Source: Bacteroidales bacterium
GTDB taxonomy: Bacteria; Bacteroidota; Bacteroidia; Bacteroidales; UBA932
DNA: 64,000 nucleotides
Assembly (NCBI GenBank): GCA_016282145.1
Contig: JAEEJZ010000060.1
Coordinates: 1-64,000 of the forward strand
Direction of reading: 5' to 3'
Positions 56,324-64,000 of this stretch are shown piece by piece. How positions within the stretch are numbered: the first letter of the stretch is position 1; every line of letters starts with the position of its first letter. The translations under genes were made by a program, and so were the position numbers. Under the pieces are notes generated by a model that was not told the origin of the DNA, did no database searches, and worked only from the letters and a program-made list of their open reading frames with translations.

Positions 56324-57703
56324 TTATTGTTTTAGTGTGATTGATGTTATTCTGAGTCCGTTGCCGACGAGGCACATCGCACCGCGTTCCGCGATCAGGG
56401 CCTTGACCCGGTCGTCGTAAACGATGGTGTAGGTGTTCCCGGTGATGGGGCCGAAATCGGTCTGCGCGAGGATGTCGTCCTTCTCCGGATCGTCACCCCA
56501 GATCGGCGTGGTGATGCGGAGTGCCCAGTAAACCTCCGTGAGTTCCGACGCATCCATCTTCGTGTACTCGATCACAATCTCGGAACCGACCGACACGTCC
56601 GTGAACTTCCCGGCTTCGACCTTGATGTTGTTGGCATCCCAGTTCAGGGTCGCATCCCCTTCCCAGAGGACGGGATCGGCGGCTTGCACGATGCAGGAGA
56701 TCTTGTAAACCCTGAGACCGTTGCCGACGAGGCACATGGCGCCGCGTTCCGCGATCAGGGCCTTGACACGGTCATCGTAAACGATGGTGTAGGTGTTCCC
56801 GGTAATGGGGCCGAAATCGGTCTGAGGAAGGATATCGTCCTTCTCCGGATCGTCACCCCAGATCGGCGTGGTGATGCGGAGCGCCCAGTAAACCTCCGTG
56901 AGTTCCGACGCATCCATCTTCGTGTACTCGATCGTGATCTCGGTGCCTGCGGGCACGTCTGCGAACTGTCCGGCTTCGACCTTGATGTTGTTGGCATCCC
57001 AGTTCAGGGCCGCTTCCCCTTCCCAGAGGATCAGTTCGGTCACGGCAGGATCCACCCATTCCTGGTCGGAGACCGTCACGTCCGCGCAGCAATAGCGTTT
57101 TCCGTCCGTCTTCTCAACGATCAGTTTGTAATCGCCCAGCGCCATCGTGGGAACGACGAAACTCAGGGCATCCTCGCTGCTCCCGACCAGCGTCGCCTCC
57201 ACGGAACCTACCCAGACCTTGACGATGCCGTCCAGGTTCTTTCCGGTAGAGACCATGGTCGCGCCGGGATTGAGCCAGCGGCTGATGCCTTTATCCACGA
57301 CGGGGTCCGTAGCCAGCGCACCGACATTGACCCCGAAGGTCCGCGTCGTGCTCTTGCCTGCCATCGTCGTCACCTTCAGGGTGATTTCGTGGCGGCCGGC
57401 CATCAGGGGCATATCGATGGTCAGGCCCGTAGCGATGGGCTCGGAGGTCCACAGATAGTCATACCACTCGACGGTACAGTAATCCGCAGGGGTCACGATG
57501 ACCGTGATGTTCAGGTTCTCGTCCGTCTTGAGGGTTTTATAGTTCGGTGCCTCACCGCCCGTGCCCTGCGGGAAGTCCGGCTGAAGGACACGCGGGACAT
57601 CGTCAGCGGAAGCCGTACTGTAAGGCTCCTGGATTTTGGCACATCCGGTAATGACGAGGGCGGCCAGCGCCACTGTCATAAGCTTTGACGTTATATGTTT
57701 CAT
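56324..57703 (-). CDS. Surface glycan-binding lipoprotein (IPT/TIG-like) with duplicated C-terminal binding domain
   Basis: A 459-residue lipoprotein (lipobox VITGC near residue 21) in the SusE/SGBP position after SusD. Residues about 45-125 are a PKD/Ig-like domain (TVEWYDYLWTSEPIATG), about 130-210 an IPT/TIG-like domain (ISRWLNPGATMVSTGKNLDGIVKVWVG, in part), and then two nearly identical domains of about 106 residues in tandem (each starting LWEGEAALNWDANNIKVEAG or LWEGDATLNWDANNIKVEAG and ending GAMCLVGNGLR). Trp and aromatic residues in these repeats suit a carbohydrate-binding role. The repeats are 92 percent identical at the DNA level. It probably binds the PUL 2 polysaccharide at the cell surface. 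Confidence 0.85.
   Translation of the reverse strand: MKHITSKLMTVALAALVITGCAKIQEPYSTASADDVPRVLQPDFPQGTGGEAPNYKTLKTDENLNITVIVTPADYCTVEWYDYLWTSEPIATGLTIDMPLMAGRHEITLKVTTMAGKSTTRTFGVNVGALATDPVVDKGISRWLNPGATMVSTGKNLDGIVKVWVGSVEATLVGSSEDALSFVVPTMALGDYKLIVEKTDGKRYCCADVTVSDQEWVDPAVTELILWEGEAALNWDANNIKVEAGQFADVPAGTEITIEYTKMDASELTEVYWALRITTPIWGDDPEKDDILPQTDFGPITGNTYTIVYDDRVKALIAERGAMCLVGNGLRVYKISCIVQAADPVLWEGDATLNWDANNIKVEAGKFTDVSVGSEIVIEYTKMDASELTEVYWALRITTPIWGDDPEKDDILAQTDFGPITGNTYTIVYDDRVKALIAERGAMCLVGNGLRITSITLKQ
56352..56670 (-). repeat. Tandem repeat copy 2 (C-terminal copy) in the glycan-binding protein
   Basis: A 319-base unit that encodes the last binding domain. It matches 56712-57030 in frame with no indels; by hand I count about 26 differences (about 92 percent identity), 10 of them in one 30-base patch near 56581-56610. 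The period is exactly 360 bases (120 codons), including a 41-base linker. Confidence 0.9.
56712..57030 (-). repeat. Tandem repeat copy 1 (upstream copy) in the glycan-binding protein
   Basis: Partner of 56352-56670. It is closer to the TIG-like part of the protein. The high identity and in-frame period point to a recent or homogenised intragenic duplication. Confidence 0.9.
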
Positions 57704-57720
57704 AATGGTCTATCGGTTGA

Positions 57721-59469
57721 TTAGTCAGTATAGTAGTGGGTCTCTGCGACATCCCACCAGATGAGGCTGTGCCAGGAGTATACTCCCTTGTCATCAAGCT
57801 GACGCGCGGTCGCTTTCTTGAATTCGGCATTGTTGTTCTCCTCTTCCGCCGCAGGGTAACGCAGACGGACAGGGATGCGGAGATCGTCTTCGCCACGCTG
57901 CATGTTGGCCTCTTCCGGCACGGAACGACGGTCCTTGAGGGCGGGATAGTCGCTGCGGCGCTGGTTGGCCCAACCTTCGATGGGGTTGGTCAGATGAAGG
58001 ATCCAGGCCTGGAGGTTGATGGCTTCCTTCGGGTTGTCCCCGAGTGACATCGCATCGACGAAATCGTCGATTTCCCCGGCCGACATCGTCTCGATGCTGT
58101 AATTGGCATTGAGGAAGTCGAGAGAAGAGCGGATACCGTCCTTATAGTGGCTCTCGACGCTTCCGTCGACCGCCCAGCCCATCAGTTTGGCTTCGGCAAG
58201 GAGGAACTCGGTCTCGGCGCTGGTAAACACGACACCCGGGCAGTTGGCCTGTTCGAGGGCGATGTTGATGAACGGACGCGTCAGACGGGCCGGATAGTTG
58301 TTCTTGTCATAGCCGGCATTGGGATCCTCTTTGACAAGGCGGGCCAGCGTAGGAAGGTCTTTATCCTCCGGAACGACGGGCCAGTTGTTGTACCAGGCCT
58401 CGCCGACATCGTTGGGCTGAATGCCGGCCTTGCTGTCCGGGGAGATGGCGCGCTGGGCTTCACCCCAGGCAATCACCTCGTCCGTCAGGTCGTAGCAGCC
58501 GTCGGCCGCCGCCGCATTCCGCTTCGCATTCAGGTAGTTGCGGCAGATTCGGTACAGACGAGGATCCCCGTTCTCCTGCATATAGCGGTAGAGTGTCTTG
58601 CAGACGAAGGAGGGGGAGGTAGGATCCTGTCCCCAGAGGGTCTCGCTGAGAGCATTGGCACGGAAATCGAGGTCAACCGCACCCTGGTAGAAAGTGAAGG
58701 ACTTGGAAAGATACTTGATCAGGACATTGTCCGACGCCGTAGACACATAACCGCCGGAAGCGAGAACGGCCGCCTCGAATTCTTTCCTGGCCTTGTCGGG
58801 CACTACACTGGAAAGACGCATGGCAAAGCGCATACGGAGGGAGTTGGCAAACTTCTTCCAGGCATCCGTGTTGCCACCCATGGAGGAGACGTCACCGGTA
58901 ATCTTGTCCGAGCCCGTGCCCAGGAGGTCCACGCATTCGGTCAGTTCCTCAAAGAAGAACTCGTAGGCTTCCTGAACCGTATCGTACTTTGGATAGAGGA
59001 TCCTTTCGGTTGCTCCCTTTCCGGCTTCCCGGCAGGGTGCGTCCCCGTAGCAGTCCACAATCTGGGAAAGCAGATAGACGCGATAGACGCGGAGCGCAGC
59101 GTTGAGGTTGGTCTGGTCCTTGGAGATTTCAATGGCCTGAACGATGTTCTTGATGCCTACGCTATAGAGTTTATCCCATAATTTACGGGAATAATCATCC
59201 TTGTACATATTCTGTCCGGCATAGGTAGCCACGTTCCAGCCACCGGCATAATACTGGACAAAACCTGTAATGTAACAACGGTACGTATCCATCATGTCAA
59301 AGTCCCCGTAGGTCTGCAACATACTGGTCGTAAGCAGGTTGTTCGGATCTACCGTCGATGTCTTGGTATCGTCGGTATTGATGGCCGTCATATATTCCTT
59401 GCTGCAGGACGTGAGGGCAAGTGCCCCTGCAGCAACGATGACGAACATTTTGTAACTTATATTTTTCAT
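57721..59469 (-). CDS. SusD/RagB-type glycan-binding lipoprotein (PUL 2)
   Basis: A 582-residue lipoprotein (lipobox ALTSC near residue 22). It belongs to the SusD-like group with the N-terminal pattern INTDDTKTSTVDPNNLLTTSMLQTYGD (in part), YRCYITGFVQYYAGGWN, ALRVYRVYLLSQIVDCYGDAPC and the conserved FTSAETEFLLAEAKLMGW stretch; the C-terminus RRSDYPALK...IPVRLRYPAAEE is normal. It pairs with the SusC encoded 18 bases upstream in the same operon. It is different from the PUL 1 SusD, with little shared sequence beyond the family motifs. Confidence 0.94.
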   Translation of the reverse strand: MKNISYKMFVIVAAGALALTSCSKEYMTAINTDDTKTSTVDPNNLLTTSMLQTYGDFDMMDTYRCYITGFVQYYAGGWNVATYAGQNMYKDDYSRKLWDKLYSVGIKNIVQAIEISKDQTNLNAALRVYRVYLLSQIVDCYGDAPCREAGKGATERILYPKYDTVQEAYEFFFEELTECVDLLGTGSDKITGDVSSMGGNTDAWKKFANSLRMRFAMRLSSVVPDKARKEFEAAVLASGGYVSTASDNVLIKYLSKSFTFYQGAVDLDFRANALSETLWGQDPTSPSFVCKTLYRYMQENGDPRLYRICRNYLNAKRNAAAADGCYDLTDEVIAWGEAQRAISPDSKAGIQPNDVGEAWYNNWPVVPEDKDLPTLARLVKEDPNAGYDKNNYPARLTRPFINIALEQANCPGVVFTSAETEFLLAEAKLMGWAVDGSVESHYKDGIRSSLDFLNANYSIETMSAGEIDDFVDAMSLGDNPKEAINLQAWILHLTNPIEGWANQRRSDYPALKDRRSVPEEANMQRGEDDLRIPVRLRYPAAEEENNNAEFKKATARQLDDKGVYSWHSLIWWDVAETHYYTD

Positions 59470-59487
59470 ATCGGTAGTGCTGATGGA

Positions 59488-62400
59488 TTAGAATTTGAAA
59501 TTGATGTTGAAGCCATAACTGCGACGCGACGGCAGGGAACCATATTCAAGTCCCATACCTGAAGTGTTGTATGCAGAATCCGGGTCGATGTTGGGGATAT
59601 TCTTCCAGATGATGAAAGGATTCCGGGCCACAAAGGAAAGGCTGAGTCCCTGGATCTTGTTGTTGAACCACTTCTGCGGGAAGGTATAGCCGAAGGTAAT
59701 CTCACGGCACTTCACATAAGAGTTGTCATAGACGAAGAGGGAGGGCATATTGGCTGCCGCAAACTCCCAGTAGGCCTGCGGGTCGACGGGAATGTCATTC
59801 TGGCGGTAGGTGCCGTCCGCATTCTTCGTCACGCCCGGGGCGATATAGCCCTGGCAGTTGCCGGAAGCACGCCACTCGCTGATGGACATGTTCGCCGCAC
59901 GGCGCCTTTCCTCGGAAGCATACCAGAGTTCACGGCCGGCAACGGTCTCCATCGCCTTACCGGACTCATAGGCGCTGGCCATGGACATCGAATAGAGGTC
60001 AGCACCCATCTTCATGTCGAAGCCTGCGCTCAGGCGGAAGTTCTTGTAGGAGAGCGTCGCATAGAAGCCACCCGACCAATCCCAGGAAGCATTACCGATG
60101 GTCTTGAGACCGGAGTTGTCCACTTCGGGAAGACCATTGTCCATAATGATGACCTGGCCGTCTTCGGTACGCTTGACATCGTATCCGCGGATGGCGCCGA
60201 AGTTCTCACCCACCATGGCACCGACGGTAACTCCCTTCCAGGAGGCCTTCTCGATTTCCATGAAATCCATTCCCTCGATCAGGTCGAGTACCTTGTTGTT
60301 GTTCTTGGCGAAGTTTACGCCAAGGTCGAGGGCCCATCCGTTCACGTCGAATGCACGTCCGTTGACGGCAAGTTCAAAACCTTCATTCTTGATGCAGCCG
60401 GCATTGACGAGGCTGTACATATAACCGGATGCGGAGGTCGTGGCCAGCCGGATGATCTGATCGCGGGAGGTCTGGTTGTAGTAGGTGAAATCGATGGACA
60501 GACGATTGTCGAACAATTTCATTTCCAGACCGGTCTCGAAGGAGTCCGTCATGGTCGGCCTGAGGTCAGGATTGGGAATCGTTTCGCTGTTGATACGGGC
60601 GAGCGTATAGCCGGAATATCCGTACTTGCCCGTCGTATAGTTGGTGGTCAGCATATAAGGGTCGGTATCGGAACCCACCCGAGCCCAGGAAAGCCTCACC
60701 TTCGCATAAGGGAGGATCTTCTTGCTGTTGATGATTTCCGAGAAGACGACGCTACCGGAAACGGAGGGATAGAGATACACGTTGTTCTTCACGGGAAGGG
60801 TCGAAGACTGGTCGCAACGGAGCGTCGCTTCCAGATAATAGGTGCTCTTGAAACCTACGCTGACATTACCGAAGGCGGAATTGATCTGCTTCTTGTAACT
60901 GTCCTGCTGGATATTCTGCTCCTCATAGTTGGTAATCGCGATGCGGTTACGCATAAGTTCCTCGGTCCCGGTCAGGAGGTTCGTGTGGTTGTCCACCTTG
61001 AACAGGTTGGCACCGAGCGTTCCGGTCAGGCTCCATTCGCCCCAGGAATTGTTGTAAAGGGCCAGGAGTTCCGCGTTGAGCGTACGGTTGTTGTAAGTGT
61101 TGACCTCCATCTTTCCGCTGTCGGTACCCGGCGTCGAACGAGCGATATAATCCTGGAATTCCATCCTGTTGATATCGGTACCGATGGTTCCCTGGAGTTT
61201 GAAGTGCTTCGTCACGTTGACGACGATCTTTCCGGTGAGACGGAACACATCCTTGGTACTCTTGTTCTCGTTCTTGTAGAGATCCCAGTAAGGGTTGCGG
61301 TCATACTCGCTGCGGCCGTTCCAGTTGGCGTAGTTGCCGTCGGAATCCATATAATCCCTGAGCCAGTTCTGGTCGAAGGTGGTCGCCAGGACCATCAGGT
61401 TCTTACCGACATTGCTGCGGGAATCGCCGAGGGCCGGACGGTTGAGCACGTCTTCGTGGGTGTAGTTGGCCGTGAAGTCGAGGTCCACGATACCCAGGGA
61501 GGTGTTGACACGCAGGTTGAAGTTGTCGCGGCTCATCTTGGAATTGGGAAGGATGTCGTTGTTACGCATATCCGTGAAGGAGAAGCGCACACCGGTATTC
61601 CCGGTATGGGTGGAGACGATCGCCGTGTTCTGTGCGGTGAAACCCGTGCGGAAGAAACCGGACGAGTTGTTCGGGATGATCTTATAGGGATGCGACTGGT
61701 TGTTGAAGTCGTAGTGCATCACATAACTGTCGGCCTTGGGGCCCCAGCTCCTGTTGGTCGCCGTGGACATATCCACCGTGTACTGGCCGTTGATGCCCTG
61801 GCCGTAGATCTGCTGGATGTTGTCCCAGTTTTCCGCCTGGGTGTCGACCGTGAAGGAACCGTTGTACTCAACGCTGAAACGGCCCTTCTCCGCCTGCTTC
61901 GTCGTGATGAGGATCACGCCGTGCGAAGCGCGGGAACCGTAGAGTGCGGAAGCGGCAGGGCCCTTCAGCACCGTCATGTTCTCGATATCGTCCGGATTGA
62001 TGGCGGAGATTCCGTCTCCGAGATCATAGCCGCTGCCGCCGCTGGCGCTGGCGAAGTTGGTATTGTCCAGGGGAACGCCGTCAATCACGTAGAGCGGCTG
62101 GTTGTTGCCGGTCATTTCCGTCGCACCGCGAAGCTGGACGTAGGTGGATCCGGAAGGACCTGCGGAGGTCTGCTGGACGACGAGGCCGGCCACCTTACCG
62201 GAAAGGGAATTGATGACATTCGGCTCCTTCGCCTTGGTCAGTTCTTCTCCCTTGACTTCGGAGACGCCGTAACCCAGCGCCTTCCTTTCCCTCTTGATAC
62301 CCAGAGCGGTAACGACAACCTCGGAAAGGAGCGTGGTGTCGTCCTCCAGAAGGACGTTGATGGGGCCGTTGCCCACGACAAGCTCTTTGGAGCCATAGCC

Positions 62401-62667
62401 CATAAAGGAAATGACGAGGACATCTCCGGGTTTTGCCTCAATGGTAAAATTCCCGTCCATATCCGTCACCGTGCCCGTGCTCGTTCCCTTGATCATAACG
62501 GTAGCCCCCATCAGGCCGCCGAGTGCATCAGAAACCGAACCCGTCACCTTCTCCTGTTGCTGAACGGCAGCAGGAGCAGCGGCAAAGGCGGACACTGCCG
62601 GCGTTCCAGCCAGGACCGTCAGGAGCAAGGCGCCAATGCACATTTTACGATTAGTTTTAGTTTCCAT
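59488..62667 (-). CDS. SusC/RagA-type TonB-dependent transporter (PUL 2)
   Basis: A 1059-residue outer-membrane transporter. The track's start at 62736 adds 23 residues that do not look like a signal; the ATG at 62667 gives METKTNRKMCIGALLLTVLAG, a good signal peptide. Then come a carboxypeptidase-regulatory domain (VTGSVSDALGGLMGATVMIKG, split), a plug domain with VVTALGIKRERKALGYGV, DDIENMTVLKGPAASALYGSR and a DGVPLDN motif, and a beta-barrel. The barrel end is SYGFNINFKF. Intact. Confidence 0.95.
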   Translation of the reverse strand: METKTNRKMCIGALLLTVLAGTPAVSAFAAAPAAVQQQEKVTGSVSDALGGLMGATVMIKGTSTGTVTDMDGNFTIEAKPGDVLVISFMGYGSKELVVGNGPINVLLEDDTTLLSEVVVTALGIKRERKALGYGVSEVKGEELTKAKEPNVINSLSGKVAGLVVQQTSAGPSGSTYVQLRGATEMTGNNQPLYVIDGVPLDNTNFASASGGSGYDLGDGISAINPDDIENMTVLKGPAASALYGSRASHGVILITTKQAEKGRFSVEYNGSFTVDTQAENWDNIQQIYGQGINGQYTVDMSTATNRSWGPKADSYVMHYDFNNQSHPYKIIPNNSSGFFRTGFTAQNTAIVSTHTGNTGVRFSFTDMRNNDILPNSKMSRDNFNLRVNTSLGIVDLDFTANYTHEDVLNRPALGDSRSNVGKNLMVLATTFDQNWLRDYMDSDGNYANWNGRSEYDRNPYWDLYKNENKSTKDVFRLTGKIVVNVTKHFKLQGTIGTDINRMEFQDYIARSTPGTDSGKMEVNTYNNRTLNAELLALYNNSWGEWSLTGTLGANLFKVDNHTNLLTGTEELMRNRIAITNYEEQNIQQDSYKKQINSAFGNVSVGFKSTYYLEATLRCDQSSTLPVKNNVYLYPSVSGSVVFSEIINSKKILPYAKVRLSWARVGSDTDPYMLTTNYTTGKYGYSGYTLARINSETIPNPDLRPTMTDSFETGLEMKLFDNRLSIDFTYYNQTSRDQIIRLATTSASGYMYSLVNAGCIKNEGFELAVNGRAFDVNGWALDLGVNFAKNNNKVLDLIEGMDFMEIEKASWKGVTVGAMVGENFGAIRGYDVKRTEDGQVIIMDNGLPEVDNSGLKTIGNASWDWSGGFYATLSYKNFRLSAGFDMKMGADLYSMSMASAYESGKAMETVAGRELWYASEERRRAANMSISEWRASGNCQGYIAPGVTKNADGTYRQNDIPVDPQAYWEFAAANMPSLFVYDNSYVKCREITFGYTFPQKWFNNKIQGLSLSFVARNPFIIWKNIPNIDPDSAYNTSGMGLEYGSLPSRRSYGFNINFKF

Positions 62668-62713
62668 TATTAATGTATTTAGGTTATTGATAATGTCTTT
62701 ATAGCGATGACCG

Positions 62714-63979
62714 TCAATGACTTGGGGCCCTGTCATAAATGGACTCCAGGGTGTAGGACGGATCCGTGTTGTTCCAGGTATCCACCATCAGGGTGACGAT
62801 CTCCTTTCCGTTGTTGATCCATTTCCCGTCATCGTGCTCCATCAGGCCGAAGGCCTCGCCGCCCACCTTCTTGCTGCCGTTATCCCAGAACATGACGGGC
62901 ATCCGGTGGTTGCGCAGCGCCTTGATGGTGTATTCCAGATAATATTTGCGGAAAGCCTCCGCCTTGGCGTTGGAGCGATGGACGCAGCCGTACTCGCCCA
63001 GGTAAACCGGGATACCGCGCCGGACGAAGCGGTTGTAGAGCGCATCGAGCGTAGCGCAGAATTCCCTCTCCCCTGCCTTGTCCGGAACGACGTCCACGCC
63101 GGTGTGGCCCCATTCATTGTACAATCCGGCTCCGGCATAATCCCAGGGATCGTACATATGGACGGCAACCATGATCCGGTTGGGAACTTCATCCTCGGGG
63201 ATGGCCAGGTACTTGATGGTCAGTCCGGGCTGGGCGACATAGCCGGGGATGCCGATATAGCGGGTGGCGTTCTGGCCGCCGGTCGCACGGATCACATCCA
63301 CGCAGAGCTGGTTCCACTCATTCAGGACGCGGTACTGCGCGCCGCCGTCCGTCAGGTTCGTACCATTCCCCCACTTTCCGTCCTGGATCTCGTTCATGGT
63401 CTCGAAGATGAGCCAGTCGCCCTCGTTCTTGAAACGGGAGGCGATCTGGTTCCATACCATGGCCAGTTTCAACTTGATTTCCTGGTTCTTGGCTTCGTCC
63501 TTGGCGGCATCGGCCACATTCAGCCAGAAATAGCCCTGCCTGGCAGGATCCGTCTCGGCGCCGAAGCCGTCGTGGTGGATGTTCACGATGCATTTCAGCC
63601 CGGCCTTCTTGGCATAGGAGGCGACCTGCGCCACGCGGTCCATCCACGACTTCTCGATGGCATAGCCGGGCCCCTTGCCGATGTGCCCCATCCAGGTGAC
63701 GGGGATGCGCACCGAGGAAATTCCGGCCGCCTTCAGGGCGTCAAACAACTTCTGCGTGGCGGCGGGATTCCCCCAGGAGGTCTCGTTGCTGACCCCGTCG
63801 ACGTGCGCATCCAGGTTGTTTCCCAGATTCCAGCCGATTCCCATGGAGAGCGCAAAAGCCAGAGGGTCGTCCGCAGGAGCGTCCTCCTTCCCGGGATTCG
63901 TCTTGTCGCAGGCGATGAGGGGAGACACCGCCAGGAGCGCACAGAGGAATGCGACGATTTTCATCATTGGTTTTTTCAT
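62714..63979 (-). CDS. GH5 endo-beta-glucanase-type lipoprotein
   Basis: A 421-residue lipoprotein (lipobox PLIAC) and the first gene of PUL 2 visible here; it may not be the first gene of the operon, since the window ends 12-21 bases upstream. The GH5 barrel has MGIGWNLGNNLDA, SVRIPVTWMGH, CIVNIHHDGFG, acid/base Glu197 (FETMNEIQD), MVAVHMYDPWDY and nucleophile Glu329 (VYLGEYGCV), with MPVMFWDNG near the end. These suit an endo-beta-1,4-glucanase-type activity (cellulose, beta-glucan, xyloglucan or glucomannan backbones); the subfamily cannot be fixed. ATG 63979 (MKKPMMKIVAFL) is my choice; 63988 and 63967 are alternatives. 46 bases separate it from susC. Confidence 0.9.
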   Translation of the reverse strand: MKKPMMKIVAFLCALLAVSPLIACDKTNPGKEDAPADDPLAFALSMGIGWNLGNNLDAHVDGVSNETSWGNPAATQKLFDALKAAGISSVRIPVTWMGHIGKGPGYAIEKSWMDRVAQVASYAKKAGLKCIVNIHHDGFGAETDPARQGYFWLNVADAAKDEAKNQEIKLKLAMVWNQIASRFKNEGDWLIFETMNEIQDGKWGNGTNLTDGGAQYRVLNEWNQLCVDVIRATGGQNATRYIGIPGYVAQPGLTIKYLAIPEDEVPNRIMVAVHMYDPWDYAGAGLYNEWGHTGVDVVPDKAGEREFCATLDALYNRFVRRGIPVYLGEYGCVHRSNAKAEAFRKYYLEYTIKALRNHRMPVMFWDNGSKKVGGEAFGLMEHDDGKWINNGKEIVTLMVDTWNNTDPSYTLESIYDRAPSH

Positions 63980-64000
63980 ATACGTCATAGTGTTATCGTC

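Overview
The window is a piece of a Bacteroidales chromosome. The evidence is two SusC/SusD polysaccharide utilisation loci (PULs), a hybrid two-component system (HTCS), many lipoproteins with Bacteroidota-type signals, a complete Na+-NQR operon, and promoter boxes of the Bacteroidota TAnnTTTG type. Base composition looks GC-rich for the group (judged by eye, not computed), which would suit a Rikenellaceae/Alistipes- or Cryptobacteroides-like gut or rumen lineage. The genus is an inference only. I saw no tRNA, rRNA, CRISPR array, insertion sequence or phage gene.

Region 1 (1-26.2 kb, PUL 1). The 3' end of a secreted repeat protein and its terminator are followed by an HTCS sensor-regulator and then a co-directional run: SusC, SusD, a lipoprotein with an endonuclease/exonuclease/phosphatase (EEP) domain plus PKD and PQQ-like propeller, a 47-residue peptide gene, a second EEP lipoprotein with an added fimbrillin-like N-terminus, a GH27 alpha-galactosidase-like enzyme, a clan GH-A (GH39-like) enzyme, a propeller lipoprotein and a GH2 enzyme. 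A convergent gene fuses a GH63/MGH1-like glycosidase to a third EEP domain, and an MFS nucleoside/sugar-type permease follows. Three secreted EEP domains in one glycan locus is the most unusual feature of the window. It suggests a phosphodiester- or phosphate-bearing glycan or glycoconjugate as substrate (inference).

Region 2 (26.2-49.8 kb, mostly core). A polyamine ABC operon (porin-potA-potB-potC-potD, minus strand) contains its own outer-membrane barrel gene and an oddly double-anchored PotD. It is divergent from a lipoprotein peptide deformylase. Next come a two-gene unit of unknown function (a TolA-like envelope-spanning protein plus a lipoprotein), an M23/LysM peptidase with a small membrane protein, exonuclease III, an outer-membrane barrel/receptor protein overlapping uvrD, and nqrABCDEF ending in a strong terminator. 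A Mfa2/FimB-like lipoprotein is the last plus-strand gene.

Region 3 (49.8-64 kb). uvrA is followed by PUL 2 on the minus strand: GH5 endoglucanase-like, SusC, SusD, a surface glycan-binding lipoprotein with a recent internal domain duplication, a GPH-type sugar symporter and a GH3 beta-glucosidase. The order supports uptake and breakdown of a beta-glucan-type polysaccharide. Its regulator is not in the window.

Several genes (uvrA, the small membrane protein at 37.3 kb, the lipoprotein deformylase) have a TAnnTTTG-like box ending only 5-6 nt before the start codon, which predicts leaderless or nearly leaderless mRNAs.
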